64,000 nucleotides of DNA from Paenibacillus rhizovicinus (GCF_010365285.1 NZ_CP048286.1:3979501-4043500), one strand, 5' to 3'; counted from the stretch's first letter, positions 25,342 through 33,954 are shown. Notes: generated by a model not told the origin, from the sequence alone. Numbers and translations are program-made.

Positions 25342-25767
25342 ATGAACAGTGAATTCACGATTGCCGTCCACAGTTTAGTTTACTTGGCTTATTTGCCGGA
25401 GCGCATGGCGCCTAGCGAAGCGATCGCCGAGAACGTCTCTACGAATCCGGCTCGCATTCGCAAAGTGATGAGCTGCTTGAAGCGCGGAGGCTACGTCGAC
25501 ACGCGGGAGGGCGCGGGCGGCGGATACCGGTTAACGCTGGACCCGGCGGTCGTCAATTTAGCCGATATTTATCGGCTCATGGCGCAAGGCTCCGTTATTC
25601 CGAGCTGGTGCTCGGGCGATCCGGATATGGATTGCGTCGTCGGCTCCAACATGCGGGAAGTGATGGATGGGATTTTCTGCAGGGCGGAGAAGCAGCTGGA
25701 GGCGTATTTCGGCGGCATAACCATTTCGGACGTCCTGGTCCAGATCAAGGAATGCAAGAATTGCTAG
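25342..25767 (+). CDS. Rrf2-family transcriptional regulator
   Basis: 141 aa. The winged helix (SEAIAENVSTNPARIRKVMSCLKRGGYVDTREGAGGGYRL) is a clear Rrf2 pattern. Three cysteines in the C-terminal half (SWCSGD, DMDCVV, GIFCRA) sit roughly where IscR/NsrR relatives bind an iron-sulfur cluster, but the spacing (7 and 14 residues) differs from NsrR; two more Cys end the protein (KECKNC). It may therefore be a redox, thiol or cluster sensor. It is followed by thioredoxin, which supports a redox role. Confidence 0.88.
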   Translation: MNSEFTIAVHSLVYLAYLPERMAPSEAIAENVSTNPARIRKVMSCLKRGGYVDTREGAGGGYRLTLDPAVVNLADIYRLMAQGSVIPSWCSGDPDMDCVVGSNMREVMDGIFCRAEKQLEAYFGGITISDVLVQIKECKNC

Positions 25768-25836
25768 TCCCTTTTCGGTGAGACGGGTACCACCCTTCCC
25801 ATAGCTTCGAACTTATTGTAGAGAGGATGATTGAAC

Positions 25837-26148
25837 ATGGCACAAGTACTAACGAAAGACAACTTTAACCAAAGCATCGAGAGCGGCGTAACGCTCGTAG
25901 ATTTCTGGGCACCATGGTGCGGACCTTGCAAAATGCAGCTTCCGATCGTCGAGGAGCTTTCCTCCGAGCTTGCCGGCACGGCGACGATCGGCAAAATCAA
26001 CGTCGACGAAGAGCCGGAACTGGCTTCCCAATTCGGCGTAATGTCCATCCCTACGCTGATCCTGTTCAAAGACGGTCAACCTGTCGATAAAATGGTCGGC
26101 CTGCAATCCAAGGACGCGTTGAAAAACAAAATCCAAGGCCAAGTCTAA
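25837..26148 (+). CDS. Thioredoxin
   Basis: 103 aa from the ATG at 25837 (AGGATGA upstream). The active site is [11 protein letters not shown], with cis-Pro in [13 protein letters not shown]. Length and motifs are those of classical TrxA-type thioredoxins, the general protein-disulfide reductant. It is probably one of several in the genome, so I give no gene symbol. It lies 69 bases after the Rrf2 gene and is closed by a strong terminator. Confidence 0.93.
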   Translation: MAQVLTKDNFNQSIESGVTLVDFWAPWCGPCKMQLPIVEELSSELAGTATIGKINVDEEPELASQFGVMSIPTLILFKDGQPVDKMVGLQSKDALKNKIQGQV

Positions 26149-26164
26149 GACTTGAGCGCGCAAG

Positions 26165-26197
26165 CAAACCCCCGCACCGTTCCGGTGCGGGGGTTTG
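26165..26197 (+). terminator. Terminator after thioredoxin
   Basis: CAAACCCCCGCACCG (26165-26179) and its complement (26183-26197) form a perfect 15-bp stem with a TTC loop; the 3' arm ends GGTTTG, giving only a short U stretch. Confidence 0.8.
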
Positions 26198-26275
26198 AGC
26201 GTTATGAGGCGTTTTTTTCGTGCTTGACGGCATACATATGAAATCGTGAATGAACGACACGGCAATCGAACCGTT

Positions 26276-26304
26276 TTGCACTGCGAATGCGTTATACTTA
26301 TAAG
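26276..26304 (+). promoter_or_regulatory. Probable promoter of the cytochrome-b/Mo-oxidoreductase gene
   Basis: TTGCAC (26276-26281), 17 bases, TATAAG (26299-26304). Transcription would begin near 26311, downstream of the ATG at 26307, which supports the GTG at 26370 as the true start. Confidence 0.5.
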
Positions 26305-26369
26305 AGATGAATCTGTTCGAATTCAAGCAGGGAAACCTTATCCATTCGGACGAAAGGGAGGCTGTTCCG

Positions 26370-27617
26370 GTGCAAAAATGGCTGGCTCGCATACGCAAAG
26401 GCTACGGCAAGAAGCTTACTTCGCTCCATGCGTGGAACGGTTGGATTGTCGTCATTCTGGCCTTTACGGGGCTGATCTTGTTTCAAGGACTGTGGCGCGG
26501 CATCCTTGGCGAAGGCCGGGTCCTTATCCGGGAGCTTCACATCGTTGTCGGCATCGCATCGCTCGTCCCGGTGGTTTATTACTTGCTGCTGGCCGGCAAG
26601 CATTGGAAGCAGCTCAGGGGCAAGGCGTGGCAGAAGGTCAACGTCGTCATCGTGCTCGCGCTGCTGGTCGGCTGGCTGTTATCGGGTCTGTTGCTTTGGC
26701 AGTTCAGGGCCGTAGGTCCGCGTTGGTCCGGCCATGCGCTTCAAGTGCATGATTTGCTGACTTGGATCGGACTGCCGTACGTGATTTATCACTCCATTAC
26801 GCGGCTCAAGTGGCTGAAGGAACCGCATCGCCGCACGGTGAAGACCGGACGCGTCAGCGAGGGAACCGGCGCTCGCGCCGCCGTTCATCCGGCGGCGGGG
26901 CCGGGAGCCGTTATGACGCGCAGCACGTTCATTAAGACGGCGATCGGCGCCGGAATTGCGATTACGGTGGGGCCTTCCTTCCTGAATTGGCTCGGCAATC
27001 AGCTGAGCGGCGGCACGACCTTCGACGAGGCGGTGGCCACGGATGCCAACAAGCTGCTTCCGGCGCCGGCGCCTATGCCTGGCTCCAGTCCGCCGATCGG
27101 CGGCGGAAGCAAGGGGTCATTCCGGATTTACACCGTTACGCCGATCCCGAAATTCGACAACGCCAGTTTTTCGTTTACCATCGACGGACTGGTGGAGAAG
27201 AAGCTGCAGTGGAACTGGGAGCAGTTCGTGGCGCTGAAGCGCGAGGTGCAGGTCAGCGATTTCCACTGCGTCACGGGCTGGTCCGTGTATAACAATACGT
27301 GGGAAGGCATCAAGCTGAAGGACTTTCTGAAGATGGCAGGCGTGAAGCCGGGCGCGAAAACGGTCAAGTTCTACTCCGGCGACGGCGTGTATACGGACGC
27401 GCTGACACTGGAGCAGGCGGACATGGACGATGTCCTCGTTGCGGTTATGCATGACGGGAAGCCGATACCGAGCGATCTTGGCGGTCCCGTACGGCTCGTC
27501 GTGCCGAAGATGTACACCTATAAGTCCGTGAAGTGGCTGAACCGGATCGAGCTGATCGACGGCGAGCATATCGGGTATTGGGAGCAGCGCGGATACTCGA
27601 ACGATGCTTGGGTGTAG
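26370..27617 (+). CDS. Cytochrome b561-like membrane domain fused to a sulfite-oxidase-type molybdopterin domain
   Basis: 415 aa from the GTG at 26370 behind AAAGGGAGG; an ATG at 26307 has no good ribosome site. The first 155 residues hold four membrane helices with histidines spaced as in di-haem cytochrome b subunits (LTSLHAWNG, IRELHIVVG, HALQVHDLL, VIYHSITRL). A linker and another hydrophobic segment follow, then a sulfite-oxidase/MsrP-type Mo-cofactor domain with the Mo-ligating Cys300 in DFHCVTGWSVYNN. In most organisms the catalytic and haem subunits (as in MsrPQ or YedYZ) are separate proteins. Here a quinol-linked haem domain probably feeds electrons directly to the outer-face Mo site, which may reduce an oxidised substrate such as a sulfoxide. 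Confidence 0.88.
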   Translation: MQKWLARIRKGYGKKLTSLHAWNGWIVVILAFTGLILFQGLWRGILGEGRVLIRELHIVVGIASLVPVVYYLLLAGKHWKQLRGKAWQKVNVVIVLALLVGWLLSGLLLWQFRAVGPRWSGHALQVHDLLTWIGLPYVIYHSITRLKWLKEPHRRTVKTGRVSEGTGARAAVHPAAGPGAVMTRSTFIKTAIGAGIAITVGPSFLNWLGNQLSGGTTFDEAVATDANKLLPAPAPMPGSSPPIGGGSKGSFRIYTVTPIPKFDNASFSFTIDGLVEKKLQWNWEQFVALKREVQVSDFHCVTGWSVYNNTWEGIKLKDFLKMAGVKPGAKTVKFYSGDGVYTDALTLEQADMDDVLVAVMHDGKPIPSDLGGPVRLVVPKMYTYKSVKWLNRIELIDGEHIGYWEQRGYSNDAWV

Positions 27618-27634
27618 GATAACGATAGATGCAA

Positions 27635-27669
27635 ACCCGGTGCCGGGAGGTGCCGGGTTTTGTTTCGTC
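27635..27669 (+). terminator. Terminator after the Mo-oxidoreductase gene
   Basis: AAACCCGG (27635-27642) pairs with CCGGGTTT (27655-27662); followed by TTTTGTTT. Confidence 0.8.
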
Positions 27670-27731
27670 CGGGTGCGGCAGGGCAAGAATCGTCATGCGG
27701 CAGCAGCGATATTTTCCCGGTGATAACAGGT

Positions 27732-27762
27732 TTGACATTCACGTTACGTAAAGGTGTAGAGT
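27732..27762 (+). promoter_or_regulatory. MerR-type promoter with 19-bp spacer and dyad
   Basis: TTGACA (27732-27737) and TAGAGT (27757-27762) are 19 bases apart, the stretched spacing typical of MerR-activated promoters. The spacer holds a 21-bp dyad centred on ACGTTACGT (27735-27755) with 8 of 10 pairs matching. Confidence 0.8.
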
Positions 27763-27784
27763 GGGGTTATCGGGAGGTGAGCAG

Positions 27785-28549
27785 GTGGAATACACCGTGC
27801 AAAAGCTGGGCAGGCTTGCGGGCATCAGCACGCGGACGCTCCGATTCTACGACGAGATCGGCATCTTGAAGCCGGCGAGGACGAATTCGTCCGGCTACCG
27901 GATTTACGGGCAGGCCGAGGTGGATAAGCTGCAGCAGATTTTATTTTACCGGGAGCTTGGCGTCAATCTGGATCAGATCAAAGCCATCGTGACCGATCCG
28001 TCCTTCGACGGCGCCGCGGCGCTAAGGCAGCATCGCGACCGGCTTCTCGATAAACGCAAACAGCTCGATGCGCTGATCGGCAACGTGGAGCGGACGATCG
28101 CATCGGCCGAAGGGAGAACGGACATGAGCGACCAAGAGAAATTCGAAGGCTTCAAGCAGCGGATGATTGACGAGAACGAGCAGAAATACGGCAAGGAAGC
28201 GCGGGAGAAGTACGGCGACGATGCGGTCAACAAGTCGAACGCTAAGCTGAAGGGCATGTCGCAGGAGCGGCATGAGCGGTTGAACCGGCTCACGCAGGAA
28301 GTGAAGGATACGCTCGCGGATGCCTTCAGGACCGGGGATCCGGCCAGCGAGCTCGCCCAGAAGGCAGCGGATCTGCATCGGCAGTGGCTGACGTTCCATT
28401 GGGACGGCTACAGCAAGGAAGCCCATGCGAATCTGGCGCAGATGTACGTGGACGACGAGCGCTTCACCGCGTATTACGACGAGAAGCAGCCTGGGACGGC
28501 GGTTTTTCTTAGGGATGCGGTGCATATTTACACTGGCGCCCGCGGATAG
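27785..28549 (+). CDS. MerR-family regulator with TipAS drug-binding domain
   Basis: 254 aa from the GTG at 27785 (GGGAGGTGAGCAG upstream). The N-terminal MerR winged helix reads VQKLGRLAGISTRTLRFYDEIGILKPARTNSSGYRIY, followed by a dimerisation coiled coil to about residue 110. The C-terminal part (MSDQEKFEGFKQRMIDENEQKYGKEAREKYGDD ... LHRQWLTFHWDGYSKEAHANLAQMYVDDERFTAYYD) is a TipAS domain, which binds thiopeptide-like antibiotics. As in Mta and TipAL, it probably activates its own stretched promoter upstream. No transporter gene follows, so the regulon lies elsewhere or is autoregulatory only. Confidence 0.93.
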   Translation: MEYTVQKLGRLAGISTRTLRFYDEIGILKPARTNSSGYRIYGQAEVDKLQQILFYRELGVNLDQIKAIVTDPSFDGAAALRQHRDRLLDKRKQLDALIGNVERTIASAEGRTDMSDQEKFEGFKQRMIDENEQKYGKEAREKYGDDAVNKSNAKLKGMSQERHERLNRLTQEVKDTLADAFRTGDPASELAQKAADLHRQWLTFHWDGYSKEAHANLAQMYVDDERFTAYYDEKQPGTAVFLRDAVHIYTGARG

Positions 28550-28586
28550 CGGACAGCAGTGAAGATCATGCTTCAGATTACGAATA

Positions 28587-28626
28587 GGGGTGCCGGCGGG
28601 TCGGCGAAGACCTGACCGGGCACCCC
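28587..28626. other. Stem-loop between the MerR gene and the small peptide gene
   Basis: GGGGTGCC (28587-28594) pairs with GGCACCCC (28619-28626), with a short inner stem. No strong T-run on either strand, so termination is only possible. Confidence 0.45.
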
Positions 28627-28686
28627 TTCGTCATGCGGAAAATGCCGTTGCGGCACATTTGAAATGGGAGCAATCCTGCGGGAGCT

Positions 28687-28833
28687 CTACTTGTCGGTTT
28701 TCTTCTTCACGCTGCTGTAGTTGGTGACGGATTTGGCGTCTTCCAGCGTATCGTTGACGAAGGCCATGTCCTGATTCTTGGCGTTCATATTGGTGGTGCC
28801 TTTGTAATTGCCTTTATGCGTTTGATTCTCCAT
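28687..28833 (-). CDS. Small hydrophilic 48-aa protein
   Basis: A short reading frame of 48 codons plus TAG, start at 28833, with a very good GGAGGTGA seven bases upstream of the ATG. The peptide begins MENQTHKGNYKGTTNMNAKN and ends YSSVKKKTDK; it is polar, rich in Asn, Lys and Thr, and has no membrane segment or cysteine. The composition recalls small spore or stress proteins of Bacillales, but I do not recognise the family. It lies alone on the minus strand between the MerR and ychF genes. Confidence 0.7.
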   Translation of the reverse strand: MENQTHKGNYKGTTNMNAKNQDMAFVNDTLEDAKSVTNYSSVKKKTDK

Positions 28834-28936
28834 GCTCGCTCACCTCCAACGGGTAGTATGCGATGGCCGGGCCGGCCTTAATCAAATCCGAAGGGGAAAA
28901 TCAGGCGAAATTACGGCATCTCCCAGGCGAACATCC

Positions 28937-28965
28937 TTTCAATCCGATGAGTCATCGGGTATAAT
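28937..28965 (+). promoter_or_regulatory. Promoter of ychF
   Basis: A weak -35 TTTCAA (28937-28942), 17 bases, then a consensus TATAAT (28960-28965). Confidence 0.6.
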
Positions 28966-29004
28966 GTCCTGAGATTGTTTATTACGGAACAGGGGTGTCT
29001 TGCA

Positions 29005-30105
29005 ATGGCTTTGAAGGCTGGTATCGTCGGCCTGCCGAACGTGGGCAAATCGACATTGTTTAACGCAATTACGCAGGCGGGCGCGGAGTCCGCAAACTAT
29101 CCGTTTTGCACCATCGACCCGAACGTCGGCGTCGTTGAAGTGCCGGATGAGCGTTTGGATAAATTGACGGAATTGGTCGTGCCGAACAAAACGGTACCGA
29201 CCGCGTTCGAATTCATCGATATCGCGGGCATCGTGAAAGGCGCGAGCAAAGGCGAAGGCCTCGGCAACAAATTCCTCGCCCATATCCGCGAAGTAGATGC
29301 GATCGTGCACGTCGTACGCTGCTTCCAAGACGACAACATTACGCATGTCTCCGGCAAAGTGGATCCGATCGGCGACATCAACACGATCAACCTCGAGCTG
29401 ATTCTGGCGGATATCGACTCCGTGGACCGCAAGATCGAGCGTTCCCGCAAGAACCTCAAGGGCGGCGACAAGAAAGTGGTCCAAGAGCTGGAAACGCTGG
29501 AGCGTATCAAAGAAGCGCTGTACAACGATCAGCCGGCGCGCAGCCTGGACCTCTCGGAAGACGAGAAAGCGCTCGTGCGCGATCTTCACCTGCTGACGAT
29601 GAAGCCGGTGCTGTACGCGGCGAACGTGAGCGAAGGCGAAGCGGCCAACTCCGACGGCAACAGCTTTGTCGAGCTCGTGCGCGAATTCGCGAAAGCGGAA
29701 GGCGCGGAAGTGGTGCCGATCAGCGCGAAGGTAGAAGCCGAAATCGCGGAGCTGGAAGGCGAAGACAAGGAAATGTTCCTCGAAGAGCTCGGCTTGACGG
29801 AATCCGGTCTGAACCGTTTGATCCGCGCGGCTTACAAGCTGCTCGGTTTGTACACGTATTTCACGGCGGGCGTGCAGGAAGTTCGCGCTTGGACGATCCG
29901 CAAAGGGATGAAAGCTCCGCAAGCGGCAGGCGTCATTCATACGGATTTCGAACGCGGCTTTATCCGCGCCGAAGTCGTTTCTTACGACGATCTGATGGCG
30001 GCGGGCTCGATGAACGCGGCCAAGGAACGCGGCCAGCTTCGCCTCGAAGGCAAAGAGTATATCGTGCAGGACGGCGACGTGATGCATTTCCGTTTCAACG
30101 TATAG
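29005..30105 (+). CDS. ychF: Ribosome-associated ATPase YchF (OLA1 family)
   Basis: 366 aa from the ATG at 29005; upstream in-frame residues have no support and the family begins [23 protein letters not shown]. The P-loop is GLPNVGKST, switch region [24 protein letters not shown]. The NKxD motif of GTPases is replaced (ANVSEGE), as is usual in YchF, which prefers ATP. A coiled-coil insert (about 130-200) and a C-terminal TGS domain ([19 protein letters not shown] ... [10 protein letters not shown]) complete the fold. It binds the ribosome and is linked to oxidative-stress responses. It is single-cistron with its own promoter and terminator. Confidence 0.96.
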   Translation: MALKAGIVGLPNVGKSTLFNAITQAGAESANYPFCTIDPNVGVVEVPDERLDKLTELVVPNKTVPTAFEFIDIAGIVKGASKGEGLGNKFLAHIREVDAIVHVVRCFQDDNITHVSGKVDPIGDINTINLELILADIDSVDRKIERSRKNLKGGDKKVVQELETLERIKEALYNDQPARSLDLSEDEKALVRDLHLLTMKPVLYAANVSEGEAANSDGNSFVELVREFAKAEGAEVVPISAKVEAEIAELEGEDKEMFLEELGLTESGLNRLIRAAYKLLGLYTYFTAGVQEVRAWTIRKGMKAPQAAGVIHTDFERGFIRAEVVSYDDLMAAGSMNAAKERGQLRLEGKEYIVQDGDVMHFRFNV

Positions 30106-30119
30106 TTATCCAGAGGAGA

Positions 30120-30143
30120 GGACTCGGGCAGCCGGGTCCTTTT
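30120..30143 (+). terminator. Terminator after ychF
   Basis: GGACTCGG (30120-30127) pairs with CCGGGTCC (30132-30139, one G-U pair) around GCAG, followed by TTTT. Confidence 0.8.
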
Positions 30144-30230
30144 CGCCGTGGACGGGTGCCGGGGCTTGGAACGGCTGCTGCATGCTTCCTTTTCTCCATA
30201 ATTGTCACGTTTATCGATTGCGGCGCGTTA

Positions 30231-30239
30231 TGTTATACT
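30231..30239 (+). promoter_or_regulatory. Extended -10 promoter of prfA
   Basis: TGTTATACT, an extended -10 (TG-n-TATACT, 30234-30239), with no clear -35 at the right distance. Confidence 0.5.
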
Positions 30240-30339
30240 GAGAAGACCAAGGCGAAACGGCTGCTGCTTCCTTCTGGCGGCGCGGCGCGTTTCAAACCGG
30301 ATTGGATTTATTCTAAAAACGATATAGAGGTGAATGACA

Positions 30340-31413
30340 GTGTTGGACCGTTTACAGGCACTCGCCGACCGTTACGAGAAACTGAGCGAGCTGTTGTGCG
30401 ATCCGGATGTGGCCAGCGATCCGAAGCGGCTGCGCGAACTCTCCAAAGAGCAGTCCGATTTGCAGCCCGTTTACACAGCATATACAGAATACAAGCAAGT
30501 GTCCGAACAGCTCGAAGATGCGAAAGCGATGCAGAACGAGAAGCTTGACGACGAAATGCGCGAAATGGTGAAGATGGAAATCGATGAACTGAGCCCGCGC
30601 TTGACGCAGCTGGAAGAAGAGATTCATATTCTGCTGCTGCCGAAAGACCCGAACGACGACAAGAACGTCATTGTCGAGATCCGCGGCGCGGCCGGCGGCG
30701 ACGAGGCGGCTTTGTTCGCATCGGATTTGTACCGGATGTACATGAAATTCGCGGATACGCAAGGCTGGCGCGTGGAGCTGATGGAGGCGAGCGAGAGCGA
30801 TCTCGGCGGCTTCAAGGAGGTCATCTTCATGGTGACGGGCAAAGGCGCGTACAGCAAGCTGAAATACGAGAGCGGCGCGCATCGCGTACAGCGTATTCCA
30901 GTGACGGAGTCCGGCGGCCGGATTCATACGTCGACTTCGACAGTAGCCGTTATGCCGGAGGTCGAAGAAGTCGAAGTCGAAATTCTGGATAAAGACATTC
31001 GCGTCGATACGTACTGCTCCAGCGGTGCGGGCGGCCAGTCCGTTAATACGACGAAATCCGCCGTGCGCGTGCTTCACGTGCCGACGGGCATCATGGCGCA
31101 ATGTCAGGACGGCAAGTCCCAGAACGAGAACAAGGCGAAGGCGCTCCAAGTGCTTCGCGCGCGGATTTCGGACTTGAAGCGTCAAGAGGAAGAAGCGAAG
31201 TACGCCGGCGAACGGAAGAGCAAAGTCGGTACGGGCGACCGCAGCGAGCGGATTCGCACGTACAACTATCCGCAAAGCCGAGTGACGGATCACCGCATCG
31301 GCCTGACGCTGCACAAGCTGGATTCCGTGCTGAACGGCGACATGGAAGAGATCATCAACGCGCTGACGCTGACGGCGCAGACGGAATTGATGGAACGCGA
31401 GAATCTGGCGTAA
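30340..31413 (+). CDS. prfA: Peptide chain release factor 1
   Basis: 357 aa from the GTG at 30340, seven bases after AGAGGTG; the ATG at 30334 sits too close to that site, and V/MLDRLQAL matches the known family start. RF1 recognises UAA and UAG in the ribosomal A site and triggers peptide release. The GGQ loop ([17 protein letters not shown]) lies in domain 3, and the codon-recognition region is upstream of it in domain 2. PrmC, which methylates the GGQ glutamine, is encoded just downstream, the standard pairing. Confidence 0.97.
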   Translation: MLDRLQALADRYEKLSELLCDPDVASDPKRLRELSKEQSDLQPVYTAYTEYKQVSEQLEDAKAMQNEKLDDEMREMVKMEIDELSPRLTQLEEEIHILLLPKDPNDDKNVIVEIRGAAGGDEAALFASDLYRMYMKFADTQGWRVELMEASESDLGGFKEVIFMVTGKGAYSKLKYESGAHRVQRIPVTESGGRIHTSTSTVAVMPEVEEVEVEILDKDIRVDTYCSSGAGGQSVNTTKSAVRVLHVPTGIMAQCQDGKSQNENKAKALQVLRARISDLKRQEEEAKYAGERKSKVGTGDRSERIRTYNYPQSRVTDHRIGLTLHKLDSVLNGDMEEIINALTLTAQTELMERENLA

Positions 31414-31433
31414 TCGTCTGAATAGATGCAATG

Positions 31434-31502
31434 AACGGGAGCAGCCTTGGGGAGAATGCTGAAAGGAATTTCAGCGCTTTCCGTTGGTGGGCTCCCGTTT
31501 TT
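31434..31502 (+). terminator. Branched terminator after prfA
   Basis: Outer stem AACGGGAGC (31434-31442) / GCTCCCGTT (31491-31499) encloses an inner hairpin GCTGAAA-GGAA-TTTCAGC and is followed by TTTTT. It suggests that prmC has a separate promoter or is only partly read through. Confidence 0.75.
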
Positions 31503-31627
31503 GCCGCGTAATGGCGGATATGAACGGTTGGACGAGCGTAGTGAGTGAGTCGGGGAGCAACTGGACGGAGCAGTCGGATGGATAAACGGATGGACAAGCC
31601 GATGGAATAGACGGATGGAGAGGCGGG

Positions 31628-32947
31628 GTGCGGATGGCGGAGCATGAGGGTCGGGAAGACCATAAGGTGGATATAGCCAATGATGCCGATGGAACCGGCG
31701 ATGCTGAAGAGAATCTCGGAAAGGCCAACGAGGCTGGCGATGCTGAAGGGAATGCCGGAAAGGCCAAAGAGGTCGGCGATGCTGAAGAGAACGTCGGAAA
31801 GTTCAAAAAGGCCGGATTGTCACTGCCTGGCGGCATGGTCGGCGAAGAAGTGGCTGCCTTATTAAACACGGAGGGAGTCGGCGTATCGCTGCTGTACCCG
31901 ATGACGATCGCGGATGTTTGCCTGAAAGCGACCGCGATGCTGCAGGCGCGCGGCATCGCGGAACCTCGCAATAATGCGGAGCTGCTGCTTCTGCATGTGC
32001 TGGGCCTGACTCGCGCGGAGCTGCTGCGCGATTGGCGGGAGCTGTTCCCGCCGCAGCATGCGAAGCGATGGCACGAGCTGCTGGCTCGCAAGGCGGCGGG
32101 CGAGCCCGTGCAATATTTGATCGGCGAGCAGTGGTTCTATGGCTTGCCGTTTACGGTGACGCCGGCGGTGCTGATTCCGCGGCCGGAGACGGAGCTGCTC
32201 GTGGAGGCCGTGCTGGAAGCGGCCGACCGGCTGTGGCCGAAGGCGGCGGGAGCCGAGGAAGCCGGCGGGCTCGCCGGGGGCGAGGGAGAGGCGGGCGACG
32301 AGCAGGGTCTTGGGGGACCGGCTGAGGAGCTGCCGGCCGGTGCCGCGGGTGCCGGCGGGGCGCAGCTTGACGCGGCCGCCGGCAGGGCTGCCGTGCCGAC
32401 GGTGGTCGATGTCGGCACGGGAAGCGGCGCCATCGGCGTGACGCTGGCGGCGCTGCGTCCGCGATGGCGGGTGTGCGCGTCCGACCTGTCGCCGGACGCG
32501 CTGGCGGTCGCCCGCACGAACGCGGCGCGCCATGAAGCGGCGGCGCGCATGACGTTCGTGCAGGGCGACCTGCTCGGGCCGTTCGCGCAGCCGCGGCCCG
32601 ATAGTGACGTCGACGCGGCCGGGGGCATAGCCGGCCTGCGCATCGACGTGCTCGTCTCCAACCCGCCGTACATTCCGGCGGGCGACATTTCCGGCCTGCA
32701 GCCGGAGGTGCGCGATCACGAGCCGCGTCTTGCGCTCGACGGCGGCGACGATGGCCTCACGCCTTACCGGCGCATGGCCGAGCAGCTCAAGCAGCTGTCC
32801 GCCCTGCCGCGCATCGTAGGCTTCGAGCTGGGCATCGGCCAAGCGGAAGCCGTTGCCGACCTGCTCCGCGGCATCGGCGCCTGGCGCGAAGTCCGCATCA
32901 TACCCGACTACGCGGGCATTGACCGGCACGTACTGGCGGTGGAGTAG
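31628..32947 (+). CDS. prmC: Release-factor glutamine methyltransferase with a repeat-built N-terminal extension
   Basis: 439 aa from a GTG at 31628 (GGAGAGG upstream; an ATG at 31634 is equally possible), against the usual 285 or so. The core begins MTIADVCLKATAML (base 31901). It comprises a helical N-domain, the loop GLPFTVTPAVLIPRPETELL, the SAM-binding motif VVDVGTGSGAIGVTLA and the catalytic SNPPYIP. Residues of about 23-62 are three 13-residue repeats of the GDAEENLGKANEA kind, encoded by a 39-bp tandem repeat (31697-31813). A Gly/Ala/Glu-rich insert also separates the two domains (about 210-260). A start close to 31901 cannot be excluded, though no good ribosome site is nearby. It methylates Gln of the GGQ loop in RF1/RF2. 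Confidence 0.92.
   Translation: MRMAEHEGREDHKVDIANDADGTGDAEENLGKANEAGDAEGNAGKAKEVGDAEENVGKFKKAGLSLPGGMVGEEVAALLNTEGVGVSLLYPMTIADVCLKATAMLQARGIAEPRNNAELLLLHVLGLTRAELLRDWRELFPPQHAKRWHELLARKAAGEPVQYLIGEQWFYGLPFTVTPAVLIPRPETELLVEAVLEAADRLWPKAAGAEEAGGLAGGEGEAGDEQGLGGPAEELPAGAAGAGGAQLDAAAGRAAVPTVVDVGTGSGAIGVTLAALRPRWRVCASDLSPDALAVARTNAARHEAAARMTFVQGDLLGPFAQPRPDSDVDAAGGIAGLRIDVLVSNPPYIPAGDISGLQPEVRDHEPRLALDGGDDGLTPYRRMAEQLKQLSALPRIVGFELGIGQAEAVADLLRGIGAWREVRIIPDYAGIDRHVLAVE
31697..31813 (+). repeat. 39-bp tandem repeat, three copies, in the 5' part of prmC
   Basis: GGCGATGCTGAAG starts each unit at 31697, 31736 and 31775. The unit length is a multiple of three, so copy number can change without breaking the frame. 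Confidence 0.85.
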
Positions 32948-32996
32948 CGCAGACTAGAGCGTCCTGTAAGCACGGAACTAGTCTTCCAGCTACTTG

Positions 32997-33034
32997 AAAG
33001 AAGCTCTGGCTACGCGGCCGGAGCTTCTTTTGTC
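32997..33034 (+). terminator. Terminator after prmC
   Basis: AAAGAAGCTC plus GGC (32997-33010) pairs with GCC plus GAGCTTCTTT (33017-33030), followed by T. Confidence 0.8.
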
Positions 33035-33085
33035 GCGGCTGCGGCTGCGTTAATTTGCCATAAGGGCTTTTTGCTAGATTGCTAG

Positions 33086-33114
33086 GTTTAGAGACCGCCA
33101 TCGCCGGACATACT
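33086..33114 (+). promoter_or_regulatory. Sigma-F-like promoter of spoIIR
   Basis: GTTTA (33086-33090), 15-base spacer, GGACATACT (33106-33114), fitting the forespore consensus GYWTA-n15-GGNNANANT. spoIIR is a sigma-F gene in Bacillus. Confidence 0.65.
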
Positions 33115-33180
33115 GGGAATATTATCGTTCCGGAACGCAAGCCGCCGCACCGACGGGTGCCACAAAGGAGCTTGTGTCAA

Positions 33181-33954
33181 ATGATCCGCACTTATTCCCG
33201 TTTTCCTTATCGTCCGGTGTATGGCTACGTTCTTCTGATTGCGGCAATTCTTCTGATGAGCTGGGAAAACCAGCGCGCCGACGCGGCGATTGCCGGCGGC
33301 AGCATTCCTGCGGAGTCCATCCGCCTGCGTATTCTCGCCAATTCGGACAGCGCACTCGACCAACTGGTGAAACGCGACGTGCGCGACGCCGTCGTCGAAG
33401 AAATGAAAACCTGGGTAGCCGGTCCGCAAACGATCGAGGAAGCCCGCGGTACGATTACTGCGCACATCGGTGATATCAATGCCATCATTGCCGCGAAGCT
33501 GGCATCGCGCGGTTTCAACTATGGCTATAAGGCGGAGCTGGGCATCGTCCCGTTCCCCACGAAAATATACGGCACGGAAGTCTATCCCGCAGGCAACTAC
33601 GAAGCGCTCCGCATCACCCTCGGCGCAGGCGCCGGACAGAACTGGTGGTGCGTACTGTTCCCGCCGCTCTGCTTCGTGGACGCGGTAAGCGGCGAAGCCT
33701 CGACGCCGGCGGCAGCGGCAGTCACGACTGCATCGGCCAAAGCGGAAGATTCGCAATCGCAGCAGAACGGCGTTACGGCAAAAGCCGACGCTAAAAATAC
33801 TTCGGTGAAAGCATCGGCAGATAACAAAGCAAGCGGGAGCGTTCAGCAAGCCGATGCAAGCAGCAACGATGAGGCGAAGCAGCCGGAAGTGAAGTTTTTC
33901 CTCTGGGAAATTCTCAAAGCTATCTTCAGCTTCTTCAAGCATCTGTTTAGCTAG
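33181..33954 (+). CDS. spoIIR: Stage II sporulation protein R
   Basis: 257 aa from the ATG at 33181 (AAAGGAG at 33164-33170). An N-terminal membrane/signal segment (YGYVLLIAAILLMSW) is followed by the SpoIIR core: IPAESIRLRILANSDSALDQLVKRDVRDAVV and YPAGNYEALRITLGAGAGQNWWCVLFPPLCFVD, both family hallmarks. A Ser/Ala/Lys-rich linker and a hydrophobic C-terminal helix (FFLWEILKAIFSFFKHLF) extend it. SpoIIR is made in the forespore, exported, and activates SpoIIGA to process pro-sigma-E in the mother cell. Its presence shows an endospore former. Confidence 0.95.
   Translation: MIRTYSRFPYRPVYGYVLLIAAILLMSWENQRADAAIAGGSIPAESIRLRILANSDSALDQLVKRDVRDAVVEEMKTWVAGPQTIEEARGTITAHIGDINAIIAAKLASRGFNYGYKAELGIVPFPTKIYGTEVYPAGNYEALRITLGAGAGQNWWCVLFPPLCFVDAVSGEASTPAAAAVTTASAKAEDSQSQQNGVTAKADAKNTSVKASADNKASGSVQQADASSNDEAKQPEVKFFLWEILKAIFSFFKHLFS

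Noticed and set aside
27761-27784. Longer start of the MerR gene
   Set aside because: It would begin inside the promoter -10 box and covers the ribosome binding site; the GTG at 27785 is better placed.
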